The notes under the pieces are model-generated. The model saw nothing but the letters and a program-made list of their open reading frames with translations, did no database searches and had not been told where the DNA came from. 64,000 nucleotides of DNA, taken from assembly GCA_022606135.1 (NCBI GenBank), contig JABYQN010000011.1, positions 434,001-498,000 on the forward strand, in the 5' to 3' direction. Source of the DNA: Fomes fomentarius (taxonomy: Eukaryota > Basidiomycota > Agaricomycetes > Polyporales > Polyporaceae). A program made the translations under genes and the position numbers. Shown here piece by piece: positions 43,745 to 55,534 of this stretch (position 1 is the first letter of the stretch; each line of letters starts with the position of its first letter).

Positions 43745-43826
43745 AGCAACTTGACGCAGTGGAAGCGTGCAGGGCTCATATAAATTTGATACCCTGAAGT
43801 CCCTGGATCGAAACCAGGGGTTGCTA
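43745..43826 (+). tRNA. Initiator tRNA-Met (CAT) with 10-nt intron, copy 2
   Basis: The mature sequence equals copy 1 except that the last acceptor-stem pair is T-G (AGCAACT/GGTTGCT) rather than T-A. The intron TAAATTTGAT (43781-43790) differs from copy 1 in sequence but not in length or position. The initiator features are the same: GGG/CCC anticodon stem, CTCATAA loop and ATCGAAA T-loop. Confidence 0.94.
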
Positions 43827-43831
43827 TTTTT
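43827..43831 (+). terminator. Pol III terminator of tRNA copy 2
   Basis: TTTTT directly follows the discriminator A. Copy 1 lacks such a run. Confidence 0.75.
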
Positions 43832-46411
43832 GCCCCTTTCCTTTTGGGGCGCTTCCTGTAACTCCGAGCTGGTCGGAAAATTTGACCTTCGTCACCTCTT
43901 TCAACTCAACCCCGGCAGTGGGCGCGAGTGCTTTGCCTGTATGGCATTTCTCGCGTTTCACTCAACTGCAATGTGCGCCACTTCTGCAGTACTAGTAGAA
44001 GTATACCGCGTGGCTCACTCGTAGCCAGTGCTCATCCTGCGTAAGGTTCTCGAAGACGCGGATTCGGCTCGACGACTTGAATTCGAAGACCTGTACCGTC
44101 GTGGCCGGAACTGGCTCGAACTGGCTCATCCTGGCTCATCCCCCGCGTCGCGATTCGGATCAAGTGTAGCCAGTCTACTAACTAGGACGGTGCTGGGGAT
44201 AGACTTGAATAGAGCCCTCGCATCGACCCTTCAAGTTACGCAACGCGTGTCGTACCTACCCAAGTGCGAGGTACTGGATGTTTGGCACATTCAGGTCATG
44301 AACTCTCCGCCAGCCGACGCCCATCACGATGCCGGGTTGCGCAACGGGTAGACGTCGTGCTCTTTGAATACGGTGTACGCGGAAGTCGACATGTTCAGCT
44401 ACAGGACTCGGTGGCCGCGAATACGACGCAGGAGCACGGAGCCGACGTGACTTCCTCCACTCCTCCCCCTCTGCCGGTACCAGTCTGGATTCGGTCACTG
44501 CGACACCCATGCGGAAGGGCGTCGACAGCGAATCTGTGCCCTTACATTCCCAATTTCTACGCGATCACCTAGTAGAATACCTGCGGGAACTCCTGCTGGG
44601 GTTTCATTACGATTGATTGGTCCTGGTGTCACCTCCGCGCAGTTGGGCAGACTGCGTTAATGAACTCTTCTCAGATACGTGGACTTGTGGTACCCGAAGA
44701 TGAGCTGCGCGAATGTAAGTACACACGTCTACGCGTTTCCCTAGAAACCTGCTCGCTCATGTCAACGAGACAGGCCTGCGCCCACCCACCCTCTTACGTC
44801 CTTGGCCCATCTCAGGTAAGTACTTGAACCTCTGCGAATGTACTCGGGAGGACACGCGAGTGGACGGACTGTAGTCTCCCCTGGGCAGACAGTGTATGAT
44901 CTATGAAGGACGATCAAACCTTGCTCTGGCCCACCCCGGAGAACCTGCCATTCACCGACGGAGTCGTCATCGGTATCATGGTCGCGAAGAATGTGCTTCC
45001 CGTTCACCTGCCAGTGTAGGTGTATGCTCAGGCGGACGTTGGGGACGCGAGGCTGTTCCGGTTCGAGAATTATGGGGAAGTGATGCTGATGCTGAGTGTG
45101 TCCCGGGGCGAGGTACGCGAGGGATGCGGAGGCAAGTTGTGTACCTCGTTCGACGGTGCGCGGCGTCGGCGAATATCCGAATTTGTCCTTTGTGACGCGT
45201 TTGGATGAAGCTGACATTAATTGTGGTCCCGTAGGCTGGGGAGGTACTGAAGTTGGACAGGATATGATGTGAATCTATTCACTCATTGGGTGGACCTTGC
45301 CGTGATGAGATCATAGACGGTCGCTGTCTCGTATGACAATCGCTGCCACTCTCCGCCGCCTTTCGGAGGCTGACGTACTGTTTACTTGACGTCTCAATTA
45401 CCGTCTCCGATCCTGGACTTCGGTCGGGCTTCCGATCGTCCATCGCTACGGGAAACCGCGTGGGTGTCCAGAATGAGCAATCAGTGTACGTACGTCCTGC
45501 GATGACGTCGGGGAGTGAGCCCAGCTTGGACTTGATGTCTTCTCGTCACCAGTCTCCTTCCTGTGCCTGTGTGATGGCCGTTCTACAGAGGAGCACTCCT
45601 CCAGGCATATAAGATGTGCATGACGAGATATTTTTCCCCCTTTCACCTCGACTCCCACCTCCCCACGAGCTGCGTCAGCTCCGAGCCTCCACGCGCATAC
45701 AGTCTACCATGCTCTCTCGCTCGTTCTTTGTCTAGCCACGGTGGCGGGTGGGAGGAGCTGATAGCGTTCAAGCTGTCGCGTTCGTACTGGACTGCTCCAA
45801 GCTTGGGCGGTCACCGTCCCGAGCGCGTACCGCTGTTTTGAAACGCCGGGCCAGGGCTCGAAGATCGCCCCCCGTGCTGGGCGAGGCCGTACGGCAGCGT
45901 GGCATGGAAGGCCATGGCGTTAATGGTAAGGTTTGGCAACGTGCACTGGGAGTGAGCACAGGCTGTCGGTGCTCAGGCTGGTGTTAATCCGCGTCGTGCG
46001 CACAGAGCCTCCCGCGACAATCTTGTCCCGATCTGCGAGCGCGAGCGAGATCTGAGAGCAGGCGTGACGGCGCGCGGGAGTGAGGACAGTCGCCTGTCGG
46101 GGGAAAACAGGCACCGCATGGATCTTCCTCCGCCCGCCTCGCGCTGCTGAACGCCGCGTGGCAAATGAATGGGTCCCTGTTCGCGCCCATCCCCCATCTA
46201 GCCCATACGAATGCCAGCCCTTCGGCGCAGAACTCATCGTCTCTCCCGAGCACCCCGGCTGACGCGCGAAGCTTTGCGTTTTCCCAGAGAATGTGCTGTA
46301 TATTAAAAGCCCCACACCCTCTCCTCCGACCCGACGAGTTTCCCTCGCGTACCGCGTCCCCTCCCCGCTCCCTAACGCTATTTCGTCAACGAGGTCCCAC
46401 GCTTTCCCAGA
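43832..46411. other. Gene-poor stretch of about 2.6 kb
   Basis: No supported gene. A 151-codon minus-strand frame (45217-44762) has a mixed composition but no start context, splice pattern or family. The right end (46300-46410) is C-rich with TATTAAAAG near 46306 and is the likely promoter of the P450 at 46412. Confidence 0.5.
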
Positions 46412-48786
46412 ATGCTCGACGACAAGCAAAGCATCACCCTCCTTATCCTCCTCATCGCCGTCTTCCTCCTCCGCAAGTTCATCGACTTTCGCGCCACTGC
46501 GGCGTCTGTTAAGTGAGTGCTGTGGCGTACCTTCTACAGGAACTCTCCTCCCATATATCCACTTCGCTCAACCCCCATGATGCAGCAATCTCCCCGGATT
46601 CCGCACCCTGTTCAGTGAACGCTTCGTATGGTTCCCCTTCCGAGTCAAGGGCATCTCCCCAGGGATGCAATCAGAGATAAATCTCTATCGCAAGTACAGG
46701 GACTTCGAGGACGCAGGATGGGACATTATGTCCGGCGTGCGTCTCTACCTTCTAATCCCAGTAATAACCTCTCATGAATCACGAACAGGTAAACATCTTC
46801 CCTTCAAGTGATGTCACTCTGTTCCTTGCAGATCCGGCCGTCATTAAGGTGCGTGTGTTGACAGCTTCAACCCAACGTCTATAGCCGCTCATTGCACATT
46901 CCCTTCCATCCATGTAGGAAGTCATCGGAGCAAGGTCGCGCTTCCCGAAGCCAATGGGGCCATACAAAATCCTCCTTGCATTTGGCCCAAACCTTGTAGC
47001 CTCTGAGGGCGAGGAATGGAAGCGGCAGCGTAAGCTTGTCGCCCCGGCATTTTCGGAGGTACGTCTCTCCCACTGGCACACGTCCCTGCATCGGGGAGGT
47101 AATTAACGGGGAGTTATGCATATGCCATGTGTCAGAAAAACAACAGGCTCGTCTGGGACGAGACGGTTCGGATCGTCTACGACCTGTTCGACAACGTCTG
47201 GGGCACCCAAAACATGGTCGAGGTCGACAACATCACCGACCTCACTGTCCCTGTAGGTTCTTCCAGTGTTGTCATTGCCGCTGTCAGCGCCACAGTATGC
47301 TTACTATTCTTGTCCTTCGCGTACGTGCGCAGATCACCCTGCTGATCATTAGCGTCGCGGGCTTCGGTCGGCGACTCTCATGGAAAGAAGACGCCATCGC
47401 CCCGGCCGGACATGAGATGACGTTTAAGGCAAGTAGGCGTAAGGTTGGGCATTATGCAAGAGTGCATGCACTGATAGAGGTGCACACAGGAAGCGCTGAA
47501 TCTGGTGTCGCGGAATCTCTTCTTGCAGCTCATCTTTCCGAAGTGGGTCTTGCGGTGGGGCACTCCGCATATGCGTCGGTTTCACACGGCGAGCAATGAG
47601 CTCCAGGTAGGCACAACTCAATCGCCGTCATGGCGTAGCTCGTGCTAAGCCGTAGCGCTGGGATGGAACAGCGGTATATGCAGGAGATGATCGCTGCACG
47701 GCGGAGTGCGGAGGTTAAGGAAGAGCGCCATGACCTATTCAGCAGTCTCCTGGACGCGAACGACGGACTCGCTGATACCGGCGAGAAGTTGTCCGACGAC
47801 GGGCTGTTTGGGAATGTCTTCATGTTCATGGTCGCAGGTACGTTGATACCCTTCCGCTGCATGTGCCGTGAAGAAGCCCACACTGAACATGAATTTCGCA
47901 GGATACGAGGTAAGAGATGATAAGAACGATACAACAGCTATCAGCGAGACCCATACTTTGCCGTTCTAGACAAGTGCACATTCACTAGCGTACGCCTTCA
48001 TCCTCCTCGCTCTCTATCCGGACGAGCAGGAGAAGTTCTACCAGAACATTAAGAAAGTGCTTGGCGACGGTAGGATACCGGTAAGCATCGCACGAGTTCT
48101 CCAGAGCGAGTACTAAGATTCGGACTCGGGGCAACTCCAGACATACGAGGAGTTCTCTACACTGCACTACACCATGGCGTAAGACAAAATCCGTGCCTTC
48201 GTGGGACGCAAAGCTGAGCATCTCCACTGCAGCGTCTTCAACGAGACCCTACGGCTGTTCCCTCCCGCTATCACGATCCCGAAACAAAGCGCAGAAGACA
48301 CCTCGTTCACGACCACGAACGCATACGGAGAGAAACGCACTATCCCCGTGCCGAAAGGCACGTACGTCACCGTCCACACCCCAGGGCTGCACAACAACCG
48401 TACGCTTCACCTTCCCCTTCTTGCAGCATTTGCCCCTTGATACTGACGCTCTTTCTCCCTTCTTCTCCCCCCACACACTGGCCGTCCGTGACAACGTCCA
48501 CCCCTTGTCTCCCTCTCGTGCAACAGCGAAGTACTGGGAAGACCCGGACACGTTCAAGCCCGAACGCTTCCTGCGCGAGTACCCGCGCGACGCGTTCCTG
48601 CCCTTCAGTGGCGGCCCCCGCGGGTGCATCGGCCGCGGCTTCTCCGAGACGGAGTCCATCGCCGCCCTCACGCTCGTCATCGCCCGCTACCGCGTCGAGG
48701 TCAAGCACGAGCCCCAGTTCGCGGCCGAGACGTTCGAGGAGCGCAAGACGCGCCTGCTGAGGAGCAAGCTCAGCGTTACACTGTAG
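46412..48786 (+). CDS. Cytochrome P450, 13 exons, plus-strand member of second family
   Basis: Exons: 46412-46512, 46586-46736, 46789-46848, 46918-47058, 47136-47252, 47333-47428, 47490-47606, 47672-47837, 47902-47909, 47970-48080, 48141-48178, 48233-48399 and 48527-48786, giving 510 aa. Features are an N-terminal anchor (ITLLILLIAVFLL), EEWKRQRKLVAPAFSE (C-helix), the I-helix VAG-YE-TSAHSLAYAF, ExxR as ETLR, PERF, and the heme loop FSGGPRGCIGRGFSE. It resembles basidiomycete CYP64-clan enzymes of the CYP5035 kind, a tentative assignment. Two splice oddities: exon 6 ends in a GC donor (AAG/GCAAGT), and exon 9 is only 8 nt, encoding Tyr-Glu of the oxygen-binding groove. The paralog at 59340-61671 shares all other introns. 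The frame is open throughout. Confidence 0.88.
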
Positions 48787-50151
48787 TACGTGTCTCTCTC
48801 GCCCTGTCTCTATCTCTATCTCTATCTCTGTCTATCACTTCTCCATTCTCTCTTTGTCCGGATCGCAGTTCCCCCTCCATGTCAATCCACTTGGGCTGAC
48901 GCTGACGCTGTTCATGTTGTTGACAGTCCGGAGAGAGCTCCGCTCGTCTTTAAGCGGCGGTGAGCTTGCGGCGCAACTCCCTTTCGAGACACGACGATTA
49001 GGTGCGGACAGCATAGGAGAGAACACTGGCAGCACGGATGACGGACAACACAACATAACAAACCACGGACGATACCATGCCACTTCGATACCAACATCTA
49101 TCTGACCATCATACGACGACGCAATGTGGAGCTGGGCTCGGAATCCGGATTGGATTGCACTTCTGTACAGCTACTAGACGGATATCGTGACACACTCTGT
49201 TGTGCATCTTGCATCGACGCCCCACATTTGGGACAAGGCATGGCATGGCAATACACGATCTTGGACTGTGCTTCTATGAACGCAGCAACATCCCGATTGC
49301 TAAGTTACGCTAATATCGTTACCCTGGCATGCATGGTCTCCAACATCCCGCGCCAAAGTGACAACAAACTTGGATGCGGCGAAAGATGATCCTCCGCATT
49401 TGCCTACGAGAATGGTGACGGTAAGAAAGGAGGGGTATTATGCAAATACATAGGCTAATCGGGATTCGGAGAGCGTGCGGGCATGAACGTCAAGCGACGA
49501 GAGTGCGTGAGACCGGCCGCGCAATAGTGGAAGGTAGAACAAGAAAAAGAAAGGCAGAATGCGGCCGGTGGTGCGTGTGATCGGAAAACAAAGAGAGCAA
49601 AGAACGAAGGTCCATGGGGAGCGATATATCAGAGGCGACAGATTCGGATCCTGTAGATGGAGATGGACGGTGGACGAGAAATCGAGAAGGAAGAGGGTGA
49701 GTGGAGGGTGGAGCGCGACGTCATCAGCGATTCATCCTGAGTGTAAGGTGAATGTGGGGTGCGAATACACGACGCGAAGGGGAAGGGGTGTGCAAGATGC
49801 AAGGTGGGTGCAAAGGAGAATGGGGTGCATGGACGCGAAGGGGTGTTCTGGGTCGGTGATTCAAAGTTGCGTTGACGATGGCAGCCGGTGGCGCGGAGGA
49901 AGGGTGGCGGAGGAGCGGGGAAAGGCGAGGAGAAACAGCTAATGAATGGTCCGAAAGTTCGTTCCGTACCTGGAGGAAATAAGAGAAGTGGATAAGGTAT
50001 GAGGGTGGCCCGGGGCGAGCCGGGTCTGAACATGCCCTCGCGTTCATCTGCAAGCGTGCCAGCGCGGCGAACACGCACCACTCGTCAGCTGGGACCCGGA
50101 TGGGCCCTTGGAAGCACATGGAACGCATCAGGAAAAGCCGCCACAGCACTC
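48787..50151. other. Spacer with TCTCTA microsatellite
   Basis: The simple repeat TCTCTATCTCTATCTCTA lies at about 48808-48830. From 49480 to 49930 the sequence is purine-rich on the plus strand and holds only low-complexity frames. No gene is supported. Confidence 0.55.
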
Positions 50152-52387
50152 TCACGTCTGCGCCGCCGCCGCCCTCGACGGCTCGGTGGCAGCGGGCGGT
50201 GTCGCGGACTTGATATTCGTATACGCAGGAGGGAGCTCAATCGTCTCGGGCTCCTCTTCCGCGGGCGGCGGCTGGTCCGACGGGCCCGCATCGTCATGCT
50301 GGATGATGTTCACCGCGCGGAAGCTCGGTGGCACCGGCGACTTGCGCGCGCTGGTCGACGGGGCGGACGAGCCCCCAGCACGGAGGAAACCACCACCGTA
50401 CCCGGTGTTGTCGGACGTGCTCGTAGACAAGTATGACTGGCGGCGGTCGCCGCTTGCCCGTGGAGTGCCTGCCACGCGGGTGCCTGCGACGGAGCCGTCG
50501 TGCGTTGTTGATGGGGCCGTTGGGTCGGGGAGGACGAAGGGCTCGGGTTGGTAGTATTCGGGCAGACGACCGTCTCCAATTGCACCGTCATCACCGTCCT
50601 GGAGGAGGTCAACTGGACGCTCCTTCTGGTGCTTGTGGAAGCGCTTCCGGCGCGTCGCAAACAAGATGACGAGTCCGATCGCGATTGCGCCGACGATACC
50701 ACCGATCACACCACCCACAATTGCGCCAACGTTGGTGTGTGAGCTGTGGGAGAGTAGAGATAATCAGATGATACTTCACGATGTGCCACAAGGACGATTA
50801 ACTTACCCTCCACCATCAGGTGTGCTGCCGTCGGTGCTGGTAGGATAACTGCCGCCAGCTGGGGAGCCTGGCGTCGATGAAGGCGAAGTCTCGTTCAAGC
50901 AAGATTGGCTGTTCCCTTGTTGCAAGGTGTAGGAGTTGCTGCCCGCAGACCCAAGCCCACGCTGATCACCAGCAATAAGGAGCAACGTCGTGCCTATTCG
51001 TACGGAGGGCGTCCACGTGAACCCAACTCCAAGTCCTGACTGTGTGGTGATCGAGCCCACAGGAATCTCGAAGGACTGACCGCCAGGAATAACACCCTGG
51101 AACTGAGGCGTGCTGTGTTCGGGGTTCAGCAGGGTTTATCAGTACGCCCGAGAACACCTGACATACCCTTGAGGATCGCCGTCATTCCACCATATGCGTG
51201 ACTCCGAACATGTGGTGAGGAACTTGTCCGGCTCTGTGTGAAAGAACCATGGAGGTTGAACTTGATTTGTAGAGTCGAAGCAACCGTCCTGGCCCGAGAG
51301 GACGGTGGCTGCTGTACTAGTCCCACCACTACCGAAACCTGATTCATCGCTAACCTGAAAGGATGGTAGGGTTAGTCAACTATCTTTGTACACTTCAGAA
51401 TAGATCGCGAGAGCAAGTCCAAGATGTCACCACAAGTCATACATAGGTTTCGACATTACTCTCAGGCCGCGCCAGCAGACCTCTCGTCATCGTTCAGTGT
51501 CGTGACTGTGCAACTCGGGTCAACGTATTGCAAGATCAAGCGCATGCATGTACCGATCATATCTCCGTGCGCGTAAAGCACTTCGTGCACCCGCGGGCAG
51601 GCGAGCCCGTCAAGAACGAGGTCGGCGTGGCAGGCCCGCGCATAGAGAACACCTTCGACAGCCAGACCTGGCGAGAACAGCTCGTGGATAAGAGGACCAG
51701 GTGATGAGGGTATATGCGCGCGACTAAGCATCCGTCGCGCTCTGGCTTGTCCGATAGACGCTGCTCGCGCTCGTCCCTTCCGCAGCCTTCCATTCAAGAG
51801 GTTTATCCGGGCATTTACATGCCAAGTCTGCACCGTGAATGGGTGGTGAGGGTGCGAAGATGAGGTGAAGGACGCCCACACGGTGAACACAGATGCTACG
51901 ACGAACGGTTCGCGTTGCGGACCGCTTGAACTAGGAAGCGTGTCCTCGGACCGCACATACTCCAATGCCCACCAGAGCTCTTAGTCCGCCTGTCACATAA
52001 AGCACCCAGAGCTCCCGCATATAGCCACTCTCTACGCATACAGCCCCAAGGTGCTGCGTACACACGATAAGAACTGGGAAAACGGGTACTCACCACTGCA
52101 ACGAACTGCGAGTTCTCTGGGAACTTCAGCTGGAACGTGACGGAACTTGTAGTGCCATTGTTGAAGGGTACGTTCGTGATCCTACGCGCCTCAATGGCGT
52201 TGGGAAGGGGCGTTGGACCGAAGGGAATAAGAAGGAGACTGTATGGGGGCTTGCCCTCGCCGGTGATATCGACCGTAAGGTTCTGACATTGCCGGGGAGT
52301 GTTGGCGATGTTGAACGAGTACGCGGCGACGAGGGAGAGGTACGGGACCGCCGCAAGGACGGGGAAGATGCGGGGGGCGTTTGACAT
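50152..52387 (-). CDS. Secreted single-pass membrane protein, Ser/Thr-rich
   Basis: Exons 52387-52094, 51354-51167, 51112-50807 and 50743-50152 give 459 aa. It starts with a signal-peptide-like MSNAPRIFPVLAAVPYLSLVAAY, then a domain with paired cysteines (RQCQNLTVDITGEG ... DGCFDS ... TTCSES), a Ser/Pro/Gly-rich stalk, a membrane span (GAIVGGVIGGIVGAIAIGLV then ILFATRRKRF) and a Pro-rich cytosolic tail with a PPAY motif (LPPAYTN). This layout is widespread in Agaricomycetes and recalls wall-stress sensors such as Mid2/Wsc, though the ectodomain is not WSC; function is unknown. The PPAY motif could recruit a WW-domain ubiquitin ligase. The first intron is 739 bp, more than ten times the local norm, yet the joint FVAVV-SDESGFGSGG reads naturally. 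Confidence 0.8.
51355..52093 (-). other. Unusually long intron of the membrane protein gene
   Basis: 739 bp between GTGAGT at 52093 and CAG at 51355. A 167-codon frame lies inside but has no family. I do not recognise an RNA gene or a transposon. It might hold an alternative exon. Confidence 0.5.
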
Positions 52388-53945
52388 CGTCCTGATGGTC
52401 GGCGGAAGACGAGGAGCACTCCACTGCTCGCCCACGAGCGTCCTGATTAGTTCGAGGTTCGGGTGGAGTGATTTCACACGGCCAAGACTTGCCGTACAGC
52501 TCCGGTGCACAAAACCACCGCGACGGCGCCGCTACGCCGCGAAAGCGTAAGGAACAAGCGTAAGGGACTAAGGCCGGTCAGCGGGGGGTATCGAGCTCGA
52601 CGTCGTGGTGGTCGTCAAGAGGAGGCAGGCGTTATGAACGAGGGCTTCACAGCGTTGAGTAGCGCTTGCCGGACGATCGGCACACATGGCGTCAATCTGT
52701 GCGTCACCAACTAATTTCGTACTCAACGCCATAATTGTCTCGGCTCGCACGACACGGCAACTTGCGTCAACTGATTTCCGGCACAACATAGTCCAGCAGC
52801 TGCGTTCAAACGTTCATCTCTGCAGCGTCCGTATCAAGGCTCGCAAACATGGGTTTGCACTTCAAAGATAACACCTGTGATAGCAACTCTAACTGCTTCT
52901 TTCAGGCTTCTCCGCAGCATCGCTAAATCGATTGTCTTTTCTTGTGATAATTTGAAATTATGGTAAGATTCTCTGGTACTGTCATCGGTCGTCAAGCCAT
53001 GTATCTCCTATTACTTACTCACACTGGCTGCGGATTTTGCCTGGCGCCACACACGACATCTGCCTCGTGTCTTTGTATACTTCCCACTACATTGCATGGT
53101 TCACTTGATGACGGTTCTCTTGCGAAGTTCTCCACCATGCCCTTCTCGGTCAGTGCGCTTCTTTGAGGACGTACCATTCCAGCGGCTAGATTATTCATCC
53201 GGGTCGCGATAAGGTGCGTGACTGCTGCTCCATGTCTCCAACAAAGTCTCTGCTCTGTCTGACAGGTGTGTTTTACCCACCCCCCTTCAAGGTACCGAAC
53301 CGGCTGTAGGTAAACCTTCCGAGGTTCATTTTCTTGCTTGAGGTGTGTCTCTGCTTAATTTAGTGTCCCTGTCTCCCATGTTCTCTTTCTTTCGGTATGC
53401 CTTCCTTTAACATGCTTATTTATGTTCCTTTTGCTATTCTTCTTGCACTTCTATAGTTGTGAGGTGTTCCGTTTGTAATTCTTGGGAGAGGTCTGCTGTA
53501 ATTTTGATCACGTGGTTACTCTGTCGTATCTTCTGGTATTTAGGCGCCCGGAAGTTTCATGTATGCGTCAAACTCCTCTGCTAGCCATCCGTGCTTGTTC
53601 GGAAGGCAAGCAGAGGAATGTTATAATGAGACACTTGTGGCATTCGGCGCAAAGGGAAGCGATCTGCCTATGGGCTGGTTGCCGAGCAGTGCGAAAATGT
53701 CGTTGAAGGACTTATGATGCACAATGTCATCCACTGCACCGTTGAACGTAGACGTCAGAGCGAGGCTACCACACCAGCGGGTCATGAGTACTTACGTACT
53801 TGCCAGCGCACAGGCGCTTCCAACGTTTGCATAGCTCGCGTCTCCGTTGAGAGGGTAGAACACACTGGCGGATTGTACATCGCGACTCGCCAGCGTCCTC
53901 TCCCATCATAGGGCACGGTCGATGTCCCCTGTGCAAGGGTCCCGA

Positions 53946-53980
53946 TCGAGCTCATCAACTTCACAAGTTGATGAGCTCGA
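53946..53980. repeat. Perfect inverted repeat, 16-bp arms, 3-nt loop
   Basis: TCGAGCTCATCAACTT, loop CAC, then the exact complement. Not followed by a T run in either direction, so it does not look like a simple terminator. Confidence 0.9.
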
Positions 53981-54686
53981 CGCGATCTCTGGGCCAATCC
54001 TGCTCGCAATCTACGTGATCACAACCGATATGACCGAATGACCGTAGATCATGGCAGGATTGCTGATATCTCTTATCCCCGGCGATGGACGGATGAAGGC
54101 ATATTCGCATCCGTTCGGGCAGGAGGGCGGGCTTCTGGGGTGCGATTGCGTCCCTCGACGCTTTCCTATATCTATCCATGTTCTCTTGTAGAGCCCGTGT
54201 GATAGCGGCCACCAAATCGCGACCTTGGCATGGTCCACATGTTGCGGAAGAGAAGGGCAACGAGGAGAAAGTCAAGAAAGAGAGAGGAAAGGGGTTCTAG
54301 GGGCGGATGGTGGTGGAAGCGGGTCAAGCTTGGGGTGGGGGTTTAGGGCTAGTGGGAGGGACCCCTCTGCTGACCATGAGTTAGGGGTTGTTCGGCATGT
54401 GTAAGATGCGTGTTTATTAAGCTCCCGCAGGACAATACTATTTGTCCTGCTGCGGGCGTGCTATTGTTCTCTTTCCGCGCCTTTGTCCTCACGGGGTCCT
54501 TGTGACCGGGAAACCGGCGTTACGTGGAGAGGGGCCAATTCCTTTCTCTACGATTGAACTTCTTCCGAGCATGCTAGAGGCAAGACTTACACTCGTGGTT
54601 CAATCCGACTCTGGGCAAGATGGATTTCTATTTCATCAGATTTCAGACAACATTGTGAACGGATATGATTCGAAACTTCTCTAAAC

Positions 54687-55026
54687 GGCATTCCAGTATA
54701 TGCGGACCCTATACTCAGTGGCAAGGTAATTGCCAACCTTGGAGTTGAGTCGAAGGGTAAGCCGCGAGCATGACCTCAGTATGACCTCGTTGCCGACTCT
54801 GGAGCGTTCAACCAGGAACTCGGCTATCGATATCGTGCGCATTTCGTGAAGGGAATTCATTGCCGAGACCGCTCAAAATGGTATTTCAGTGTAGGCGGAC
54901 TCTGTACTCAGTTGCAAGGTTGAATGCCAACCTTCGACTTCGAAGGCGAGGCCAACTCGCTGTCGAACAAAGGAGGGGTCTGGAGGAGTTTAACCAGGGG
55001 CTCGGCTATCGATGCGTTGCACATGC
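54687..55026. repeat. Imperfect tandem duplication, about 150-bp units
   Basis: Units 54687-54843 and 54880-55026 share the series TTCAGT/CCAGT...GCGGAC...TACTCAGT...GCAAGGT...GCCAACCTT...CAACCAGG...CTCGGCTATCGAT. Neither unit has a continuous reading frame. Confidence 0.75.
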
Positions 55027-55534
55027 TCTCCATCGCATGCTTTCTTCTGATCCTTCCAAGCTCTTCCTCAGGTTGCAACACATGCCTGTGCTAATTTTCT
55101 TGATATCGATAGCTTCTCATTCGCTGAGCAATCCTTGAATCCCATGAGCCTCCCTGCAGGCTTCGACGCCCCTGGTGAGGCGGGATGGTCTATTGTTGCC
55201 AATATGTACAGGGTGTGCCGACTCGAAGGAAGCACACCAAGAACGTGTGACATGGAGAGAACGCGAATCACTATTCTAGACAGACACGGGCTTAGTGAGC
55301 CGATCACTAACCTGGGTCTAGCACCGGCTGTATGTTCTGCCGCCCATCCCAGCTTATTAGGAAATGCACATCATGTGTTGGCAAGGTGGAAAAAATGCCC
55401 AGTTTATTGACAATGTGAAAGGGGTACATAACACAGCGGCTCCCCCTTTGCCTTCCATCCGAACCCCCAACTTTCCCTAGCCCTCCTCCCACACCCACAT
55501 ACACCTACCACCATCATCCCATCACCTTCGGGCA

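Larger units (their letters stand above)
52388..55534. other. Gene-poor region of about 3.1 kb
   Basis: No supported gene on either strand; frames stay below 105 codons and show no family. It contains a perfect hairpin at 53946-53980 and a tandem duplication at 54687-55026, both listed separately. T-rich DNA at 53270-53470 is non-coding. Confidence 0.55.

Noticed and set aside
44762..45217. 151-codon minus-strand frame
   Set aside because: Mixed composition but no recognisable family, start context or introns; not enough to call a gene.
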